Source of the DNA: Paenibacillus psychroresistens
GTDB lineage: Bacteria; Bacillota; Bacilli; Paenibacillales; NBRC-103111
Length of the DNA: 64,000 nucleotides
Direction: 5' to 3'
Assembly (NCBI RefSeq): GCF_009728935.1
Contig: NZ_CP034235.1
Span: forward strand, 4,626,001-4,690,000
A program made the translations under genes and the position numbers. This document shows positions 60,502-64,000 of this stretch, piece after piece. Below the pieces are notes generated by a model. It was given only the letters and a program-made list of their open reading frames with translations, searched no databases and had not been told where the DNA came from. Numbering within the stretch: position 1 is the stretch's first letter; the number at the start of each line of letters is the position of its first letter.

Positions 60502-61153
60502 CCAATTTCACGATATCCTTGCTCTCTAGAATAGATTTGTCATACCCTTTAGTGACAGTATGAATCATCGCAATGCCAATTTCCTTCAGGGATGAAGTAA
60601 CGCTTGGGAAAAATGCCTTGAGAATGGGATTAAGCCACATCAATGCGTAATAATATTTATTCGTATTTTTTAATCCCTTGGTTGGATGAATGTAGGCAGG
60701 CCGAAACATGTAAGCTTTTTTGAAAGGCAGCTGTAGGAGATGATTTTCCGTTCTGCCTTTCACTCTTGCCCACATGCTTTTTCCCTTCTCTGTACTATCC
60801 GTCCCCATTCCAGATACATAGCAGAACACCATATCTGGATTCAAACTTGAGAGCATTTCTGCCATATGGATAGTAAGATCAAACGATAATCGCGAGTACT
60901 CATCCTCCTTCATACCAACAGAGCTTACACCCAAGCAAAAGTAGCAGGCATTATAATTGCTTAATTGAGATTTGATTGCCGATAAATCCAGAAAATCCTT
61001 ATGAATGATTTCAGTTAGCTTGGAGTGTGTAACTCCGCAGGGTCTACGATTAATCACTAAAACATGCTCCACATCAGGATGCTGCAGACATTCATGTAAG
61101 ACCCCTTCGCCTACCATTCCTGTAACTCCTGTTATAATCGCTCTTATTTTCAA
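60491..61153 (-). CDS. NAD(P)-binding Rossmann-fold protein
   Basis: A 220-aa protein beginning KIRAIITGVTGMVGEGVL, an atypical SDR/NAD(P)H-binding family pattern. It resembles small epimerase-like proteins without a clear catalytic Tyr-x3-Lys in order. The start is TTG 61151-61153, 6 nt after GGGAGGG; the longer frame has no ribosome site. It is convergent with the HxlR gene and the two stops overlap by 11 bp. Function unknown. Confidence 0.75.
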   Translation of the reverse strand: MKIRAIITGVTGMVGEGVLHECLQHPDVEHVLVINRRPCGVTHSKLTEIIHKDFLDLSAIKSQLSNYNACYFCLGVSSVGMKEDEYSRLSFDLTIHMAEMLSSLNPDMVFCYVSGMGTDSTEKGKSMWARVKGRTENHLLQLPFKKAYMFRPAYIHPTKGLKNTNKYYYALMWLNPILKAFFPSVTSSLKEIGIAMIHTVTKGYDKSILESKDIVKLAKS

Positions 61154-61262
61154 GATAAACCCTCCCCATTTCCGATTTAGATTGTTGTAAAAATAGCCGT
61201 ATTTTCGCTTGAGCTTTGCTCTATAATAAGCGATCGTTCGATTAAAGTCAATTTGAGAAATC

Positions 61263-61304
61263 AAAAACAGGCCTTAACCTGATGATCAGGCAAGACCCGT
61301 TTTT
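61263..61304 (-). terminator. Terminator after the GH4 gene
   Basis: Minus strand: a long hairpin with AAAAAC/GTTTTT ends and an inner CCTGAT / ATCAGG stem, about 19 pairs with one bulge, ending in TTTTTG. Confidence 0.75.
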
Positions 61305-61313
61305 AAAATCGAT

Positions 61314-62612
61314 TTACTTGAAAACTGGAAGCCACTCTTTATGTGCTTCAAGAAGCTCGTCGACCATGCTGGTGATATCCGCAATGGACAGCTCCGCAGA
61401 TGTATGTGGATCTAGCAGCGCTGCATGATAAACATGCTCGCGTTTACCCGTTAACGCGGCTTCTATCGTCAGAAGCTGAGTATTAATGTTTGTCCGATTA
61501 ATAGCCGCACATTGCGGTGGAAGACTGCCAACATAACAAGGCGTAATCCCGTTGGCGTTGACAAGACAAGGTACTTCAACCGTAGCTTCTCTCGGTAAGT
61601 TAGCGATAAGCCCCCCGGTATTTAATACATTCCCTGCAATTTCATAGGTCCGATTCGTTTCAATCGCTTCCATAATGTATGAGGCATACTCAAACGTCCG
61701 AACATGAGTCTGCTGTTTATTCTCCAGCTGCTCTTGCATGTATTGCTTCCAGTATTTCTCGCGATTAGGTCCCCATTCTTTATACATGCCAGTGTTAATT
61801 CTGAAATCTTCCATCAGCTCTGGATAGCGGCTTTTAATGAAGTAAGGCAAATATTCAGCAGCATGCGTACTCGATTCCGTTACATAGTAGCCAAATGTTT
61901 TCATAATCTCGCATCTTACCATATCGCCATGTTTTTCCGTTCTAGCTAATGCTTTTGCCTTAATCTCCGGGTAAATATCTACCCCGTCCTTCTCCAATTC
62001 CAGCAGCCATGCTTGATGATTAATCCCGGCAATACGTGCGCGGACATTATCTGTGTTAATCCCAAACGGCTCAAGCAGATCCTTGGCACAAACCTGTACA
62101 CTATGGCATAAGCCAACTGCTTTGACATTCGATCCATGCAGAATCGCTCCAGTAACGCTGGCCATTGGGTTGGTGTAATTCAATAACCAAGCATTGGGGC
62201 ATACTTCTTCCATGATGCGGGCATAATCCAACATTACTGGAATTGTCCGCAGTGCTCGAAAAATACCTCCCACACCAAGGGTATCAGCGACGGTTTGTGT
62301 TAAGCCGTATTTTAAGGGGATTTCAAAGTCAGCGAGAATCGTTGGATCGTAAGGGCCAACCGCAATCGCATTAACCACATAATTGGCGTTAGCTAGCGCC
62401 GCGCGCGGATCGTCATAAGCAACTATTTTCGCTTTTCCACCTAAATTAGCACTGAGGGTTTTTAAGAGCAATTCGGATTGCTTTAATCTAATTGGATCGA
62501 TATCATACAAGGCCATTTCGGCAGACTCCAATGCTGGGCTGAGCATGCAGTCTCCCAGTACATTACGGGCAAATATTGAGCTTCCTGCTCCAAGAAAAGT
62601 TATTTTTGGCAT
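61314..62612 (-). CDS. GH4 alpha-galactosidase-like NAD+-dependent glycosidase
   Basis: A 432-aa cytoplasmic enzyme of family GH4, which uses NAD+ and Mn2+ in a redox-elimination mechanism. NAD motif GAGSSIF is at residues 8-14; metal ligands are Cys169 (GLCHS) and His199 (GINHQ). NYTNPM and TQTVADTLGVGG are family blocks close to MelA-type alpha-galactosidases. I set the start at ATG 62610-62612 where family members usually begin (MPKITFLGAG); the ribosome site there is weak, and an upstream GTG at 62666 overlaps the permease stop. It would split alpha-galactosides imported by the two permeases upstream. Specificity is inferred. Confidence 0.85.
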   Translation of the reverse strand: MPKITFLGAGSSIFARNVLGDCMLSPALESAEMALYDIDPIRLKQSELLLKTLSANLGGKAKIVAYDDPRAALANANYVVNAIAVGPYDPTILADFEIPLKYGLTQTVADTLGVGGIFRALRTIPVMLDYARIMEEVCPNAWLLNYTNPMASVTGAILHGSNVKAVGLCHSVQVCAKDLLEPFGINTDNVRARIAGINHQAWLLELEKDGVDIYPEIKAKALARTEKHGDMVRCEIMKTFGYYVTESSTHAAEYLPYFIKSRYPELMEDFRINTGMYKEWGPNREKYWKQYMQEQLENKQQTHVRTFEYASYIMEAIETNRTYEIAGNVLNTGGLIANLPREATVEVPCLVNANGITPCYVGSLPPQCAAINRTNINTQLLTIEAALTGKREHVYHAALLDPHTSAELSIADITSMVDELLEAHKEWLPVFK

Positions 62613-62652
62613 ATGATCATTCCATTCTGTGTGATTTATTTTGTAAGTTGAG

Positions 62653-63537
62653 TTAACCTTTGACACTGCCTAACATAATGCCCTCAGCAAAATACTTTTG
62701 TAAAAAGGGATAAACCAGCAATACAGGCAAGGTTGCTACAAAAACCTGAGCTGCACGCGAGGTTCTTTCGGAGACAGTGGCAAGTGTTACTTGGTCTGCT
62801 GAGGATAACAAGCTTATATCCCGATTGACAACAACAGTTTGCAGATAGCTTTGCAGTGGATAATGGATTGGATTATTCATCAGAATTAAGCCTTCAAACC
62901 AGGAATTCCAATGGGTGACGATACAGAATAAAGTTAGTGTGGCAACAGCCGGCATAGACAGTGGCAAGGCAATTTTCCACAAGGTTTGCCAAGCGCTGGC
63001 TCCATCCATTAAGGCAGATTCATCGAGCTCTGGCGGCAATGACTTAAAGAAATTTAGCATGAGGATGACATTAAATACAGGTACAGCTCCAGGTAGAATC
63101 AGCGCCCAGAAAGTATCCATAATACCTGTAGCTTTAATGGTCATGAACCACGGAATTAGCCCGCCGCTGAATAATATTGTAATGACAAAATACCAAGCAT
63201 ACGTATTGCGGTATCTAAAAATTCGTTTATCTTTAGACAAAGGATAAGCAATAAGGATCGTGAGCAGCATATTCACTGGAACTCCTACAGCTACCCGCTT
63301 TAATGAAATCAGAAATGCAGTTATAAATTCAGGCTTATTCAGCACAAATTGATAGGATTTTAAAGTGAAATCAATCGGCCATAGCTTTACCAGACCCGCG
63401 CTTTCCGCTGTACTGGAGCTAAAAGAAATAGCCAGCACATTGATCATTGGAAGCAGACAAGCTGCTGCTATCAGGATTAAAAACGTATAATTAAAGACGG
63501 AGAAAACTGTTCCGCTCCATGATTTATGCGTAGTCAT
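62653..63537 (-). CDS. Sugar ABC transporter permease (LplC-type)
   Basis: A 294-aa, six-helix permease. EAA loop: ELDESALMDGASAWQTLWKIALPLS; tail IMLGSVKG. It is a second LplC-type subunit in the window, clearly different from that at 49447-50352. Coupled to the preceding LplB-type gene and followed by the GH4 gene, so the imported substrate is probably an alpha-galactoside. Confidence 0.9.
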   Translation of the reverse strand: MTTHKSWSGTVFSVFNYTFLILIAAACLLPMINVLAISFSSSTAESAGLVKLWPIDFTLKSYQFVLNKPEFITAFLISLKRVAVGVPVNMLLTILIAYPLSKDKRIFRYRNTYAWYFVITILFSGGLIPWFMTIKATGIMDTFWALILPGAVPVFNVILMLNFFKSLPPELDESALMDGASAWQTLWKIALPLSMPAVATLTLFCIVTHWNSWFEGLILMNNPIHYPLQSYLQTVVVNRDISLLSSADQVTLATVSERTSRAAQVFVATLPVLLVYPFLQKYFAEGIMLGSVKG

Positions 63538-63562
63538 GATGTTTGCCTTCCTTTCCTTTCAT

Positions 63563-64000
63563 TTAAAAGATACGATGATCCGTATACCGATAAGCTAATG
63601 CATAAGCTACGCCAAGCATCGTAAATGAAACGACGGACTTAAATAATCCAACGGCTGTGGCAACACCATAATTTGCGTCAACCATCCCGAGTCTGAAAAC
63701 CAGTGTGTCGATAATATCACCCGTTTTATATACCTGGGGACTATACAAATTGAATACTTGCTCAAAACCAGCGTTAAGCACATTGCCCATACTGAGGATA
63801 GTCATCACCATAATAATCGGCAGCAAGCCTGGCAAGGTAACATGAAGTGTTTGTTTAAGACGTCCTGCCCCATCCATCTTAGCTGCTTCATAAAGCGTGG
63901 GATCAATCCCTGTTAATGCTGCCAGATAAATGATCGTACCATAACCAAATTCCTTCCAAATATCAGTCGAAACCAAGGTATACGGAAACCAGCTCACATC
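63563..64000 (-). CDS. Sugar ABC transporter permease (LplB-type), 5' part outside window
   Basis: The C-terminal half of an LplB-type permease, reading in from the window edge; no true start is present. The EAA loop LYEAAKMDGAGRLKQTLHVTLPG and the following helices are complete, ending RYTDHRIF. About 145 of an expected 300-320 residues are seen. First visible gene of the GH4 sugar-uptake unit; its binding protein is probably outside the window. Confidence 0.88.
   Translation of the reverse strand, partial: DVSWFPYTLVSTDIWKEFGYGTIIYLAALTGIDPTLYEAAKMDGAGRLKQTLHVTLPGLLPIIMVMTILSMGNVLNAGFEQVFNLYSPQVYKTGDIIDTLVFRLGMVDANYGVATAVGLFKSVVSFTMLGVAYALAYRYTDHRIF

Noticed and set aside
1-64000. Insertion sequences, prophage, tRNA/rRNA genes or a replication origin
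   Set aside because: No transposase, integrase or phage structural gene, no cloverleaf-like or rRNA sequence, and no DnaA-box cluster was seen on reading both strands.

Overview
The window looks like a chromosomal segment of a Paenibacillus-type Gram-positive soil bacterium (Paenibacillaceae). The evidence is the moderately AT-rich DNA, strong AGGAGG-type ribosome sites with frequent TTG/GTG starts, YesM/YesN-type sensor-regulators, several LplB/LplC-type sugar transporters, large modular secreted glycosidases, and rho-independent terminators after most units. I see no rRNA, tRNA, insertion sequence, prophage or CRISPR array. The assignment is from gene content only; no database was searched.

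Positions 1-1000 hold the end of an HD-domain protein gene and a small gene of unknown function under a LexA-box promoter. From 1004 to about 23400 the minus strand carries one long exopolysaccharide (EPS) locus. In transcription order it encodes: chain-length protein and BY-kinase, GalU, priming sugar transferase, GT2, polymerase-like protein, WecG/TagA transferase, second polymerase-like protein, flippase, GT2, three GT4 enzymes with UDP-glucose dehydrogenase, a ManC-type enzyme, an acyltransferase, a GH26 mannanase, a lipoprotein glycosidase and a second acyltransferase. This implies a Wzx/Wzy-type polymer containing glucose, glucuronic acid and mannose, decorated with acyl groups and probably trimmed by its own hydrolases. 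A leader of about 480 nt precedes the locus and contains folded elements and a strong terminator just before the first gene. Three hairpins that keep pairing while changing sequence sit directly before ribosome sites inside the locus.

Positions 24030-27740 hold a DUF1003 membrane protein, a TerC-family gene behind a yybP-ykoY manganese riboswitch, and a TetR regulator with the MFS exporter it probably controls. Positions 27761-53900 are carbohydrate utilisation. They hold a CUT1 transporter with a YesMN two-component system, then a GntR - dehydrogenase - enolase-superfamily dehydratase - GH95 set suggestive of L-fucose or a related sugar, with a matching operator box before two promoters. Next come two tandem GH27 alpha-galactosidase-like proteins with repeated C-terminal modules (1752 and 820 aa), then an LplB-LplC-lipoprotein transporter with its AraC-type membrane regulator. 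Two cre-like sites suggest catabolite repression.

Positions 53980-61153 hold small redox/stress units: two pirins around a MarR regulator, a TetR gene with a short-chain dehydrogenase, an aldo/keto reductase with an MFS exporter divergent from an HxlR regulator, and a Rossmann-fold protein. From 61314 to the window end there is a GH4 alpha-galactosidase-like gene behind another pair of sugar permeases, the last cut by the window edge. Many starts were moved downstream of the longest open frame because a clear ribosome site lies before an internal ATG, GTG or TTG.
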